Positions 1-14,439 of a stretch of DNA of 64,000 bases are shown in pieces (position 1 is the stretch's first letter; every line of letters starts with the position of its first letter). The stretch is from Macrocystis pyrifera (taxonomy: Eukaryota; Sar; Phaeophyceae; Laminariales; Laminariaceae): assembly GCA_031763025.1 (NCBI GenBank), contig JASSKH010000005.1, forward strand, positions 18,008,128-18,072,127. Direction: 5' to 3'. The translations under genes and the position numbers were made by a program. The notes under the pieces were generated by a model. That model searched no databases. It was not told where the DNA came from and saw nothing but the letters and a program-made list of their open reading frames with translations.

Positions 1-308
1 TCCGGCAAGAAGCCGAGCGCGCAAACGGCAACCGCGGCGGTGGGGTTGGGGTACCGGCCCTCACCATCGCCGCGGGGGAGCGACTCCGAAAGCGAGATTG
101 TAGACGTCGGTGGTGGTGGTGGTGGTGGTGGTGGCGCCGGCGCGGAGGGCGGCGTTGCGGCCCCGTCCTGTGAAGGAGAAGGCGGTGAAGGGCGCGACGT
201 CAACGGTGGACGTGTTTCTCGTCTGTGCCGCGATCGGGGGGGGGGAAGCGAAGAAGATGGCCTGCCTGCCGCAGCACAGGCACATGAAGCTGATTCCGTG
301 GGGGGGGG
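1..308 (+). CDS. Sacsin-like gene, exon 1 (5' end outside window)
   Basis: The 3' part read from base 2 mod 3 gives [15 protein letters not shown] and [10 protein letters not shown], the family segment before WGGVAAH. Its donor is GTGAGA at 309. A stop at 104-106 in that frame means the first ~100 bases use another frame or hold an unseen junction; the Gly-rich GGT repeat at 110-135 makes this unclear. To join exon 2 in phase 0 the G9 run at 301-309 must lose one G. The following intron (309-1064) is pyrimidine-rich, with TC runs near 905-990, and holds no other recognised element. Confidence 0.6.
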
Positions 309-3300
309 GTGAGACGTCGACTGGCTGGGCTTGTAGGGGACGACGGGGTAGATGGCGTGGTGACTTGATCATATGTTTTGGTGGTTTTCGCTGTGCATAA
401 CTTGAACTCTTTTTTGAGAGCTATGGAGGAAAACCAGTGTGTTGTTTTCGTTTTTTGTGTTTCTGCGAGAAGAGGTTGTCGTCGACGTAAAGCAGCATGC
501 CAATCGTCTCCCTGTTGGCGCTTAGGGTAGGTAGCCGGGCTTTTTTGTAACCGTCGGCGCACAATCTTGGTCGGTGTGTCCGGCCAATGAACGCGTGCTT
601 CGCCTACGACCTTCCACCGGCCTGCTTGTATCACAATGCTTCGCGTCTTTGTCGTGGCATCGCTCGGATACGCTATTGCGCATCGAACACACACGGTTTG
701 GCGCATCTTCTGCAAGGGTGCACGCGCCGTTGGGTTCCCAACCGTCAATCGAGCGGCTTGCCGCGCCTACGATAGAACGATTGTCTCCCCGATTTGAACG
801 GTTTTTGTCTTTGCCCCGCTCCCTAAGCCGTATTTCCCTCCCTCCTTGAGCCCACCATGACTCTCGTTCACCTGCGGTGCGATTTGTAGCTCTTGGTGCC
901 TGCTGGCTCATTCTCCCTCTCTCCCTCGCTCTCTTTATCCCTCCCGCCCTCCTATCTCTCCCTCCCTCCCTTTCTCCTTTCGTTCCTACTGCCATTCCTT
1001 AATTACTCCCTTTTTGTTTTGTTTTTTTGTGCCGCTTTGCGTTTATTGCGCATGCATCCTCCAGGTGGCAGCTCACGTCAGCCGGAACTCGCAGCCCCCT
1101 CCCGCGTTCGTAGGACACGCCTTCTGTTTCCTGCCCTTGCCGGTGAACACGCAGCTACCGGTCCACGTGAACGGCTTTTTCGAGCTCTCTTCCAATAGGC
1201 AAGTTGCAGTAGCAGCGCCCACTACCGTTTTTTGTTTCCGTTTTCGTCACGCCCAGGCGCAGGCGCAATTGGTGCAGGCGTATTTCCGCCGCGGCATCTG
1301 CTGCGCACGTGCAGCAACTGAAGGAGTGTACTGCCTATACATGCTGCTATGTTGTTGATAGCGTTTTGTTTTGTTTTTGTCGCGTGCATTTCTGGAACTT
1401 TATTACGAGAAAAAAGTGTTTTTTTATCTTTTTTTTCGTTTTTGTTTGAGATATTTAATTTTTCGAGGTATCGTCCCGGTTCGTGTAGCTGCCGTTTTAG
1501 TTCACAGGTCTTCGTTGATATATCAATCTTGGTTGTATTTTCGAACTCGTTCCGACTGGAAGAATATGTCGTGTTGCGTTTTCGGGTCGCGTATTTTTTG
1601 TTGTGGTCGTATATCTTAGCTGTCGTTGCGGTTCGTAGGCCTCAACTGTTGCTGTGGTTCGTGGATCTGAGTGGTTCATAAATCTTAGCTTTCGTTGCGG
1701 TTCGTAGATTTTATGTTCACAGATGTTAGCCATCGTTGCCGTCCGTACATGCCGCGGGAGATTCCGATTCTTTGGCGACACGACGACCGTTTTTGCCGTT
1801 CGCTGGCACTAGTACTAGGGCTATGTCACGAGCAACCTTAACGCCTTTCAGACTACAAACCCCTTGAGGCCAAGGAAAATAGTTTTTTCTTCAATGGCTT
1901 GGCCGCTGACTGCTTGATTGGGGGATACCAGTAAAGCTTTGGTCGGTTTCCGAAGTACCATTGCGAGGAACCGTAATGCACGGACACGGCATGATCCTAC
2001 TTGTACTGCCGCGCGCGCTCACACTGCTTAAGACGGTTCAATGGTTGGTAAGGCCAAACTTATTAATGTATTTCTTTATTTTTTGCCATCATCTCATCCC
2101 AATGATTCAACTCTAGCCCCAAGCAGTATGAATAGTTTGGCCCGGAAATGCCCCTGGTATGTGAGGGCAGTGCCAAAGGGGTTAACGTCTTCCCGCGCTT
2201 GCCCCCTCCAGGAGGGACATTTGGTTCGGAGAGGACATGGCCGGCGAAGGAAAACGCCGAAGCGAATGGAACACCCTTCTCCTCCGTGACGTCATCGCTC
2301 CCATCTACGCCTCCCTCGTATCGCGAGCCCGAGATGTGAGCGCTGTAGCTTTGAAATGGCTTCGATTGGTTTAGTCGCTTTTTGATTGATTTGAAAGTTG
2401 TAGCGGGTTTATTGGCTTTGATAATTTCGTATTAATAGTGGCTTTGAGAGCTTTCTTGGCTTTGATAGCTTTGGTGGCTTTGATGGATGAATTTGGCATT
2501 TTTTTTTTAATCTTTTTAATAGCTTCTATGGCTTTTATATCTTCCATATCTTTGATATCTTTGATAGCTGTTGACGTTGTCGGTAGCTTTGGGGGCTCGA
2601 TAGCTTTGGTAGCTTAACGTTTTGGTAGGTGTTGACATCGTGGGTAAACTTTGGTGACTCGATGGCTCTGGTAGCTTGGCAGCTGTGGTAGCCTGGCAGC
2701 TGTGGTAGCCTGGCAGCTGTGGTAGCTTGACAGCTTTAGCTACGGTAGGTAGATTGGCAGTCGTACATAGACACCTTTGGTACCTTGACAACTAAGGTAG
2801 TATGGCAGCTTTCGTAGTGTGGCCGCCGGCTCAGGTAGCTTTGAGTGCGCGTTGCACGAGTCGAAGCGAGACACGCGGCCATGTAAGGTTTGTGTTGTCA
2901 GTGCCGCCGAAAAGCTCTTGCATCTACGTACACAGCACACGCAGCCAACTACCTGGTAGGGGGGACTCCACCGCGGCAAGGCCTTGCTGCCTTGACAAAC
3001 CGCCGATGTATACCTCATACGGCTCGCGCGCGGGCCGCCTCGGCTACTTTGAGTACTGCGCGCTGGCAAGGTTGGATGCTTTTAGGCTCCTTCCTGTGGC
3101 AGGTTCTGGCGACCCCCAGGGCAATCCGTACATAGGTGTCTAGACTGACGACCCGTGGTGTCTGGGGCTATTATTGTTGACGTCCAAGTGTTTTAGCAGT
3201 CTTTTCCCTCCGGCTAATATATATTTGCAGTGTGAACCGTTGTCGGACCTAAGTAAGGCGATAAGTGCGTCCGTCCATTCTGGTGAGAAGGAAGCAGCGG

Positions 3301-6300
3301 CATACGAAGTATACAAGCACAGAGTATACGAAGTATGCGAGTAGGAGTACGAGATATTCGAGTAGGTCCTGCCGCGCGCGTGCGGTGCAACTCCTTCCAT
3401 TGTAGTGTCCCGGTAGGTACCGGGGTGGTTGATACATAATTAACTTCTTCAAGGAGCCAGCGGTAGTGATTATTTTTTGTTCGTGTGGCCGATGCAGTAG
3501 TTACCATTCACGCTCGTCCACGTTTTCCCTTTGCACACTTGTAGCCAAGCCAAGTCGCAAAAGAGTTTCGAAACCCTTTGCAGCCGGAATTAGAGTTTTT
3601 TTTTTTTTTTTTTTTTCCCGTCTTTGATGAACCCGTCTTTTGTGCTGTTTTACCGGGGCAGGTCATGCACGCGGGCCCTCAGCATCTAGCACTCCTCCCC
3701 GCTGCGGAAACGCCAAAACCGTGGGAAACCGTCGTGGCAGCGACCTACGCTAACCTCAAGGACGTTCCGGTGCTGTACAGCCGAAGCGGGGCGGGAGAGA
3801 TGGGGCGGTGGATCACCCCGGGGCAGGCAGTGGTGGTGGACGAGGAGGAGGAGGACGGGGGGGGGGCGGCGAAGAGAGGGTGGAGTACGCCAAACGCCTT
3901 ACCAAGGTGATGTGGTCATTCTAGATGACGTTCCTGACGGCTTGTTCACCCTGGATTGAATGCCTGCCGGGGAATTATGCCATGTTATATTCGACGTTTA
4001 TCTGGCGGTGCTTTTAGTGCGGGCGAGAGGCTGAGACACATTCACTACCAGCACTGGTACAATAGGTAGTTTAATATTTACAGTTGATACCTTGCACTAT
4101 GTACCAGGTGCGGTGGTCGCGGATGTCTTTGAATATGCTCGCACGTTTTCTTCACGAGCCTTCTCTGCCATGCCTTCTCGCCCCCTCTCGCCCGCTTCCC
4201 CCCCCCCCCCCCCCCGCCGCCGCCCCGATCCAGATCCTTCTGTGGGACAGGCTCCCCGTGGTTCGTCTTCGTGCCTCCCTCAAGAAGACCATGCTCCACT
4301 ACGACTGCCTGGGAGCAGATGCGACACCATCGTTCCTTCGGTCGCACTTCCGCAACACCGGAATCCCGCACCCTTGCCTCGCTCTCGAAGTTGGCGGTGG
4401 GAAGTCTTCAACCTCGAGTTCAACTTCAACTGCTTCAAGCACTCGAAGCGCGCAGGGGCGGGCGGTCCGTGGTCATACCAAGCCGCCAGTTTCTTACGCT
4501 GCTGCCGCCGCCGCAACCCCGGCCGCGCTCGGCACGACGGGAGACGCGGTACGCTCGCGGCCCCCGGCGGTCCCATCGGACGCGAGATCGAATGCGCTGT
4601 TTCTCCTCAAGGCGGCTTCTGCGGGCCTGGGTGGCGATACGTTCGGCGATCTCGTCGGCCTGCCGCTGCTGCCGCTCGCGGACGGTAGCCTCGGCCGTTT
4701 CTTGGCCCCGCCTGCTGTAGCGGCGGCGACGGCGGCGGATGGCGACGAGGCAGCGGCGATGGGAACAGCAGTGGGCGCGGGCAATGGTCGAAGGAGTCCC
4801 ACAGAAGACACCATTTTTGTGTGCTCTAGAGCGGAGCGGCGGCTGTTGGCGGGCGCCGGGCTTGGCGGGGAAGGAGGGGGCGCGGGGAACCGTCTTTTGG
4901 AAGACCTTGAAGACCTGGACCAAGCGGCGAAGGCGTTGTTGAACAATAGGCGCGTCCACGAGGCAACGAACGTGGCCGTGATGGAACCGAGCGACTTGGC
5001 GGGAATGCTTGGCGCCGTTTTCCCTGAAGCATGGACGGGGCTGACGCAGGTTGCTTGGGCACCGGGATCGCGAGACGTGAGTATGTGCGGCGGTGGGAGC
5101 ATCGGTGGGGCATGCCGTGGCGGTGATTTGGGGTGTGGTCTCCGCGATAAATGTGCAGCCGGCCATGCGGCGGGGAGGCTTTGGGAGAGGAATGCCACGT
5201 TGTGCATGATGAAGAGGGAAATTATGTCGCTGCATTGCCGCAGAAAAGCGCCTCTTGCCAAATCAACCATGGTTCACCTCTGCTAACAAAATGTTTTGCT
5301 CTGACAAGCCTCTGTCTTGTCGGTGTGCTGCATCTAGTCCCTCTTTATCCGTCAGTCCTTTCTTCTACCCCCAAGCAGAACTTCAGTTGACCAGTCCCTT
5401 TACGTTCTGCCGCGACACCCTCAGTTGGTTGCTTCAACATTTTTTCACAACGTTTCTGACCCTGGATTATCCATCCATCCACCTGCCCAACCTTTCACCC
5501 ACCCATCCATCAACCCATCCATCCATCCATCCATCCATCCATCCATCCATCCACCCAGTCATCCATCCATCCACCCACCCACCCAGTCATGCATCCATCA
5601 CCATCCATCCATCCATCAATCCACCCATTCACCCACTCACGCTTTGATTTTCGTTCGCTGAACCTCTCCCTGGTCCCCGCTCTTTTCCGCCTTGCGCAGG
5701 TCCGCCCGAAGCAACCCTCCCAGGAATGGGTGTCATCCCTTTGGGACTACATTTGCACCAGCGGGGACAGCCGCGGGGGGAGCCTCGGCAGCAATGGCGG
5801 CAGAGCTAGGAGAGAACACCAGAACAACAACGCCACGGAAACGCTGCAACTGTTCGAGGCGGCGTGGCCGCTGCTGCCAGCCACTGGTGGGGTAGGCTCG
5901 GACGAGATTCGAGTCCTGCTGCAATTGCGCAAGGAGATGCCGGTCGTGAGCCCCCTCACCGACGGCATAGGGGCGCGCGCAATGGTCACCTCAGTCAAGA
6001 AGGTGATTTTATTTTCATGAAAGTTGAGAGTACGTCAGCCGTGAGATCGGTATTTTGTTTTTCGAGTTTCGTCTTTGAAAGCTGCGCGTGATTGTGTTTG
6101 GTCAAGGCTTTTGCGAGGCAGGGGGGGGGGGGGGGGATTGTTGTTCCAGAGAGTTGACGGGGAGTATTCACGCCTAGAAAGTGAGTGTTTAGCGAGGCGT
6201 GGGGTTGTGCCGGGCAATTTCCAGAGGGCCTTCGCATCAGGAAGTCGTTTTTTTTATGTTGAATGAGGTTATTCCAGCTGATGGGGGGGGGGGGGGGGTT

Positions 6301-9300
6301 GGGGGGTATTCATGCCAAGAATATGTGTGTTTTGCAAGGCATGCAGGGGGTGTTGTTCCGTATAGTTGACGGAGGGCGTATCACGTCAAGGTAAGTTTTT
6401 GCGAGGCGTGAGGTTGGTTTTCCGGGCAGTTGACGTGGAGTATTCACGTCAAGGTGAGGGTTTTGCGAAGCATGGGGTTGTTGTCCCGCGGAGTTGACGG
6501 GGTTTATTGACGCCAGGAAGGTACTGGTACCTGACAAGTGTTTTGCGCGGCGTGGGAACAGTTGTTCCGAGCAGTCGAAGGGGATTATTTCGTGCCAATA
6601 AGGTGTGTGTTTTGCGAGGCACGCGGGAGGTTGATTCAGGCAGTTGATGGGGGGTATTTCATGCCGAGGCAAGTGTTTTGCGGGGCATCGGGGGGGGGGG
6701 GGGGGGGGGTTGTTCCAGGCATTGACGGGAGTATTTCACGCCAAGGTGAGTATTATGTGAGGCATGGGGGGTTGCTGTTCCAGGCGATTACTGGGGGGCA
6801 TTGCGGTCAGTAAGATGTGTGTTGTGGAAGGCATGGGCGAGGGTGTGCTCGATCTCATGCATGGCCGTAGTCGTATGACCGTAGACCCTCGCATCCCTAC
6901 AATCCTGGGACGGAGCACGTCGAGTTTTCACCGATCAGGCAGACATTGCTTGCACCAAGCGCGAAACGCTGTGAGGTGTTGGGCGAGTCGCATGAAAGGT
7001 GAGCTGCATCCTACTAAGAACCGCTCGTGAGGCGGACTTGCGTGTGGATGACAGCTTCAATTGAGTTGTTTTAATTTCCAGTGTGGCCGCTTCCAGAGAC
7101 AGCAATCGGAGTACTATGTAACTGCCTCTTGGGTGCCGCACGTGATGCGATCATTCCGCTTGTGCTGAGTAAAGGTTCTCCACCTCGCACAAATTATCTT
7201 TAACTCGATCGCCAGCTGTGGCCGACCGCCAAAAATAAAAAAAACGGTACCCTGGTTGTCTACCTCAAGTAGTGAGCGGCATGTTTTACAGTGTCGTTGC
7301 CAACCGACACCAACGCAACCCATATACAGTATATAGGGGGGGGGGGGGGGGGGGTGGGGGGTACTCATTTATTAATTGCCATAGTCATTTGACCATTGAC
7401 CACGCATCCCTTTCGAGACGGAGCACAGGGCGGGGGGGGGGGGGGGGGGTGTTCTAGGCAGTGGACGGGGGTGGCGTTTTGGAGAACCGGTACTGGCGGA
7501 CGCGTATGCGCCTTTCGTATGCATGCGGTCGCTGGGAATATGTGCGCGGGAGATGTTGTGTTTCGTGTGAGTTAATGCGTGTTGTGTGTGTTTTAACGTT
7601 CGAACCCCCCCTTTCGGGGGTCTCAGACGGAAAAGTGACGGACCAATGAAAAGCGACGATTTTACAGCATCGGCGGCCGAACGCCGCAGCCTGCGTTGCT
7701 AGAACCGTGAGTATCCGACGTACAGGGCAAGGGTCTGGACGGCACACGCGCGCGGTTGACAATAGTATTTTTATGTGCTTTCTCATCTGTTTTTTCCCTG
7801 TGTTACTACGAACGTAAATAACATTTTTTGTGTAGCTCGCTCGCGTTCTTCTGTTCACGATTTTGTCCATGTGGCACAACCATTTTTTCACGTTTTTCTC
7901 ACGTATCACTCCTATTTTGTCATGTAGGTTTACGTTTTTTGTCGTGTTTTGTCGTCACCACGTCCTTCTCGTGTCGCCACGTCCCCTTGTCGACACAGGT
8001 GCTCTCTCAGCTAGGGGTCTGGATCCTCGACACCCATGCCCTTGGGGAACAGGCCCAAAACCCCCTAATCCTCAAATATGCCAACCCCTGCAGCCCCAGC
8101 GGAGTTCTCTGCGCGATGCAGCAGGCGTTATTCCCCTCCGGGCCTCAACCGCGCCCCAACGGTAACGGCGACCCAGCCGCGGCGGCGGAAGTTGTCGCCC
8201 TCGACTTCGGCCCTGGCGGCAACGCGCGAAGGCGGGTCGACAACCGGTTTCAGTCTGTGGGCGCCGAAGGGCGAGACGCACTGAGGGGTTTCCTATGCGG
8301 CTTTCATCGTCGGGGACAGCCTACGGACGAGCAGCTCGACTTTCTCAAGGGGTTGCCGATTTTCCGCGTGCACGGAGCTGTGACAGGGGAGGAGGAGGAG
8401 GAGGCGGAGGGGCGGCGGCACCGGTGGGGTGGGGGGGGGGGTGGCGGGCTTCACCTCGATCTCGGGAGCCGAGCGGCTGTTGCTGGCCCCGAGGCACTCT
8501 GACCCGGCCCTGCTAGGGCGGGAGTTTGCTGTGGAAACCGACCGAAACACGGAGATGTTGGAGAGCTTGGGCGTACAGAGGGTGGGGAAGGGCGCCTTCT
8601 ACAGGGAGCACGTGCTGCCTAGGACCGTCGAACAGTCTCTGCCGGTTGGTGAGTGCCATCGTCATGGGCCGGGGAAGGGGGGGCGGTGGGGGGGCGGAGG
8701 GGAGAGGCAAGGTGCGATTATTTCGTGCGTTGCGCTAGGGAGCCCCTGTTTCGTGGGTGCCAGCGTGCTCGTCAACCGTCACGGCACAACAACCGTGCCC
8801 TCTGGTGTGCTTGGCTCGACCCTTCTCGGCGTGCAGCGCATCACACGTTTTCTGGTTTTGATGCTGTAAATACAACATGGTAGGGAATATCGCCTCCCAG
8901 CTGTTTTCGGGAGCCGTTTCCCGTCCCCCTTCCCCGGGAATCCCATCCGTCCGCTCCTGTCCCTTCCCCTTCGATGGTCTGTCCGCCGTACAGCGGTCTC
9001 CCAAGCGGCGATTGTGTCCGTATTGTCGAACCTGGAAGATCTGTGCGACGAGGACATTGGCCTCGAGGGCGCGCTGCGGGGCGCTCAAATTGTAACCAAC
9101 GGTACGGGCAGGCCGGCGCAAATCTCGGAACTGTTCGACCCGGCCGTCGGCGAGCTTTCGGGGCTACTGGGACCCGAAGCGTTCCCGGCGCAAGTATTCT
9201 GCTCATCGGCGGTGAGGCTTTACTTTACATTTCTGTGCGTGTACAGCGAGGTTTTACTGGTGACGCGGTAGACTCTTTTGGACCAGGTGGGTCCTTAATG

Positions 9301-11101
9301 ACGTTTCTTGCAGAAAGCGTATGGGCGCTGCAGCGGTTGCTGCAGTTGATGGTGCTGAGTTTCGGCGTTTGGGTTGTCGCGGGGGATGGGAACACAGCGC
9401 AGAATTGCTTAACCCTCGTTCGATCGCAAAATCCTCGTACCATCCACGTGACTTGAGGTTTTTTGCTTAGAAGAGAATGTCCTTAGGGACGCCATTGGGA
9501 GCAGGGCAAGCGATAAACGGGCGCCGTAATATCGCCGCCTGAGATAGAAATGCTTCGACAAGCCGTGCCTGCGAACCGCGCTGACACCACCCCGCGCACT
9601 GCATCAAGGCGAGAACCGGTGTGTATGCATCCCCGTTGACCTTAACATCATGTTCGTGCTTAGTTTCCACGCATGCCCCAACGCCGTGCCGTCCTCAGCC
9701 ACTAGCCGGAATGCGCAAGCTCGGGCTTCAGAGCAGCCTCACCTGTGAAGGTGTTCTCCAATCAGCGCGCTCTATCGAGGCCGCGTTCGCGCCGCCGATG
9801 CTTGGCATCGATACTGGCGTCCCATCGAGAGTAGCCGCGGTGACGGTCGCGGCGATGCGGGACGCGGCTGTGAAACGCAGCCGGAATCTCCTCGACTTCG
9901 TCGACCACCGCGCGGATAACCTTCTCCTCGCCTCGGGCGAATCAGGCCGCTGGTTTGTTGACCCCTTTCCGTTGCTGACTGGTGTCGACGCTAACGCTCG
10001 CGTCGAAAACGAGAACGAAGGCGAGAGCGGTGGTGGTGGTGGTCGTCGTCGTCGTGACGACGATGGCGATGGTGGTGGAGGCAGCGGCAGCGTGGCAGGG
10101 AGGGACGGAGAGAGACTGGAGTTGTCTGGAAGCTCTGCCTCCGAATCGGCGGACGACGGGAGCGACTACGAAGAAGAGGACGAGGGCGAGGACAAGGAGG
10201 GCGGAGACGAGGAAGACGACCGCATCCGAGGGGAAAGGCTGGCGAGGGAGAGGGAGTTGAGGGAGAGGGAGAAGGAGAAAGAGGAGAGGGACAGGAGGCG
10301 GGCGGAGGCGGTGGCGGCCGCTGCACGGCTGCCCCCGCCGAACGACTTCGTGGAGGAGCTCGCGAGTATCTCGTGGCTGCCCGTTCATGTTACGCCGCCC
10401 GACGACCTCTTGCCGTGGAAGGTGAGCGCTGCTCGTCTGCCTCGTGTGTGTACATACATGCTCGTGTTGGTTTTCCATACACATACGACGCATACAACAA
10501 CAAACCACAATACAGACGCACATTGATTCGTCTATTAAGCTTTGTCTACCGGTACGTCGGTTTTCTCGTTCCCCAGAGAACGCGAGCCTCCAAGTACACT
10601 GACAACTCCCTTTCCCGGGCAGACCCCCCCCCCGCTTGAGCGATTCACCAGCTTTCGTTCGTACTCATAGACGGGGCCGTCCCTTTATTCACCCCGCTCA
10701 ACCTCCGCTTCGTTACACCCAACAACTCCGCCTGCCGATCCATATGTTATGAGTTATCCTCGCACCAACTGATGGATTTGGCGCCCGACCCCGCCGCCGC
10801 ACGCCGCAACCATGTACAGGCGACGAACTCGAGAACAGGGGACGGTAGAGTAGCAGCCCCGTGCAACACTCGCCCGGAGTCCGACAAATGGTATTGCAGC
10901 CTAAGCTTGGGGGTGCTAGAGGGGGACGTGAAGTCGCGCTCCCTGAAGAGGGCGTTCGGGTGGGACCGGCCGGTGGCAGGGCTGCGGCTCGCGCAGCAGC
11001 TGGTGTCGCTTTCGAAGAAGTTTGAGGTGTGTGCGTTTTCATCTGTCGGCCGCTGGTGTTGGTGGTGTTGGTGGTGTTGGTGTTGTTGTTGCTGTTGCTG
11101 C

Positions 11102-11132
<31 letters not shown>

Positions 11133-14100
11133 TCTGCTGCTGCTTCTGCTGCTGCTTCTGCTGCTGCTTCTGTTGCTTACGGGTACCGTGGTAGTATCTA
11201 TCTTTGCTGATTTCGTCTTGGAGTGTGCTCACTACCTGCGGCCGACGAGAGGAAAGAAAGGCGGGGGGAGGGCAAGAGAAACATTGATGCTTATCACCCG
11301 CAGGTATCCTGTTGGTCAGGTTATGCCCATCAGGTATTCCCCCGGAGGACCGACAGAGGACAAAATCAGAAATACTTGGGAGTGCATTTACGCAAGGCTA
11401 GGTAGTAGAGATTTTCAAGTGCTTTTTAATTGGCGGCCATAAGCCAAGACCCCCCCCCCCCCCCCTTCTGGTCCAATCCTTCCTCCTTCAAAACCCATCT
11501 CTATCGCAAAAACTGGCAAAAATTGAAACCCACACATACCACTCCTGAATCAATACCTGGTACCAGGTATAGAAGAACGCCGGTTACATTGAAACCCGCA
11601 CATACTAGCCGTCATCGCCGTAATCAGTATCATAGGAATGGACATTTCATTGACACCAGCACGTACCATACCGCAATCGACTGGCGTGCCTCCTTTGCAT
11701 TCCGTCGCAATCCCTATGGGAAAACGCCTCCTGTGGAAAAAAAAACGCCTCCGTGTCTTGACTCGCGCCTTCCCCTCGCAAAAATCGGCGTGTTTTTATC
11801 AACGCGCCACGTCGTCTCCGCGGTGTTTGTTCTGCAGAAGCTCACGATAGTCGCGCAGAGGGGCGAGATGAAGCACAAGCTGAGGGGGGTGACCCCTGAG
11901 ATCTACAATTGGCTCGATTTTCTGGTGGGATCGCCGGAGTTCCAACAGGTGCGCCTGTGATTATTAACATAGCAGCTTGTATCGTGGTGCCCCTGGTTTA
12001 GCTAGATGCCGTCCCACCCACCGATCGGATGGTTGGTTCGGTCGTCGGATGGTTGGTTGGTCCATTGGTGGATTGGTGACTGATTGGTTGGTTGGTTAAC
12101 TGGTTAGTTGGTGAGCTGTCGTTTGATTAGGCGCGTGGTCGATCAAGATCGATCTGAGGTAGATCGATCGGTCCGCCGTTCGTTCCGTCGTTCGATGGGA
12201 TCGTTTTGTAGCTTGGTCGACCCATCGGTAGTTTGATCGGTCGGTCGTACGGTCTGTTTGGTCGCGTTTACTCGAGTCATTGCTCGGTTGGTTAATTCGT
12301 CTACATATCAGTTGTCTCTATTTTGGTTGTCAGTCCTCTAGTTTTATTTTCAGCTCAATGCGTGGAAGGTGTTCCCCTCAGCGACCTTCTGGACAAGCCG
12401 TGCTCAGCGGCGTCTTCCCCTTCTCCCCTCCGGTGCTAAAAATATGCCAGTATTTTATTTTTGTCGCGTGTAGAGTTCAGCATTCCCACTGCTCGTCGGT
12501 GTCGAGGTTCCTTTTTTTTTCGCACTTTCGGCGACCGAAGAAGATAATTACGTTGCGTAAGAGATACCTGGTACTCGTAGACCAGGCAAGAATCGGACCT
12601 CAGCGCAACCGCCAGCAGAGGTGAAAGTCTTACTGTCCGACCAAACGCAAGTTTATACATGCCTCTAATTATACATTTGTTCCAGTGAATCTGCGTGGAT
12701 GCCTCTAATTTTCGGGGGGTTTCTTGCGAATCTGATGAAAGCGCACTGGCACAGCAGTATCGTGTACCAGGCATCGTCTGCTGCCAGTAGATGGCTATAT
12801 TACTCACGTCCACGCGCTATATGTATGACAGGAAAGCATGCACACGATTTAGAGGAGACTGTTTGGCTGACATAATGATTAGCCGTTACGGCGAGGGCAT
12901 AATCTCAAACCGTCACGATGCGCTGTTGCATTAACTCTTGTGCCACCCTGCAGGTGAAATCGACGCTCTCGGGCAGAGACTGGCTGTGGGTGGGCGACAA
13001 GTTCCTCGGGAGCAGCAGGGTCGCGTTCGAAGTGCCCGCTGCTGCTAGCTCAATATTAAGCTCTGTGAGTAGCGCACTTTGTAGGCTGCTGCACGTCCGT
13101 GTCTCTGATCCGCTCTGACGGTTCCAGCGGCGATGGCCGCCATGCCCAACGTGTTAGACCTGGAGTCCTGTCGTCGTCTTGACTGTTGGTAGCGGCAGCA
13201 GCAGCAGCAGCAGCAGTGGTGGACTCCAAGCAAAGCCAATGGTTTCAGACACTCGACTCTCCGCGTTCCCGCGTACGTACTGTTGCCTACATCTGCCTTG
13301 CTTTTTTATAGCCTACTACGTACCAGGTATACGATATGGGTGACTGCAGTAGGTGTGCCTTGCACTATTTCAGGGGCGCTCATGGGTCCGCACCGATTCT
13401 GACCATCGGAGAGACTCCAGGTCTACTAGCGTAATTGCGCTTGTCGGAGCAGGGGGGGGAGGGCGAGGGATCCCCCCCTCCCCAAGAAGCATCACGTCCC
13501 TTTACAAAGATGATTTTTTTTTGTTTCAGCAAGGGAAAGAGGGCGAGCCCCCCCCCCCCCCCCCCCCGCCTTGCCTCTCCAAGAAGTATCACCCCTCCTT
13601 TGATGGAAATGGCCGCTTGCGACACCTGTAGGTATTGGCAGTCGTCACGCAGTGCAAGAAGTGCGTATTTTTTATTCGTTTTCTCCGCCCACTGGTGCTC
13701 TTGTCCAGGTGCCGACGGAGCTCCGCGAGTTCAGGACGTTGCTGCACACGCTCGGGGTGCCCGAGAGGTTCAGGCCCGGCGACTACTTGACGGTGCTCAA
13801 GGGAATGGAGGCGGCGGCTAAAGGCCGTCCTTTGGACTCTACCGCTCTCGGTATCGCTGTGGGTGAGCGGGTGCATCGTAGGCCGCACCGTTAGCGTGGA
13901 GATGGCTCGGCGTCGGCGCACGTAGCAACTGCCTGGTGTTGACCCTACCCTCAATGCTGTCATCAGTGCGTCGCCTAGTCCCGTCGGGCGCCGGGTTAAG
14001 TCGGTCGCATCCAGTCGTACCAAAAACGAATCCTGTCCCCACGCGCTGTTTCTCCATCTCTGTGACTACTGTGCTGGCTTGACCTACGGTTTTGTCGAGA

Positions 14101-14393
14101 ATTTGTCTCGGTTGATCCAAACGGGATATCATACCCCCCCCCCTCCCCCCCGCTCCCCGTGCTTGAATCAATTAATCGATGCTGTCATCCGTATGCAAGA
14201 GAATCCGCCTCTAAAGCGGTTCTTAGTAGGATGCAGCTCACCCTTCATGCGACTCGCCCAACACCTCGCGGCGCTTCGCGCTTGGTGCAAGCAATGTCTG
14301 CCTGGTCGGTGAAAACCCGACGTGCTCCGTCCCGGCATTGTAGGGATGCGAGGGTCTACGGTCATACGACTACGGCCATGCATGGTAATGAGT

Positions 14394-14439
<46 letters not shown>

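Noticed and set aside
4435-5270. Minus-strand open frames of more than 250 codons opposite exon 5
   Set aside because: Shadow frames in GC-rich coding DNA; the + strand frame has clear sacsin motifs.
11029-11210. Poly-Leu, poly-Ala and poly-Cys open frames
   Set aside because: Produced by the CTG/CTT repeat inside intron 10.
12340-12390. A mini-exon reading LNAWK before GTGTTCC
   Set aside because: EFQQ of exon 11 joins [14 protein letters not shown] of exon 12 directly, as in the family, so no exon is needed between.
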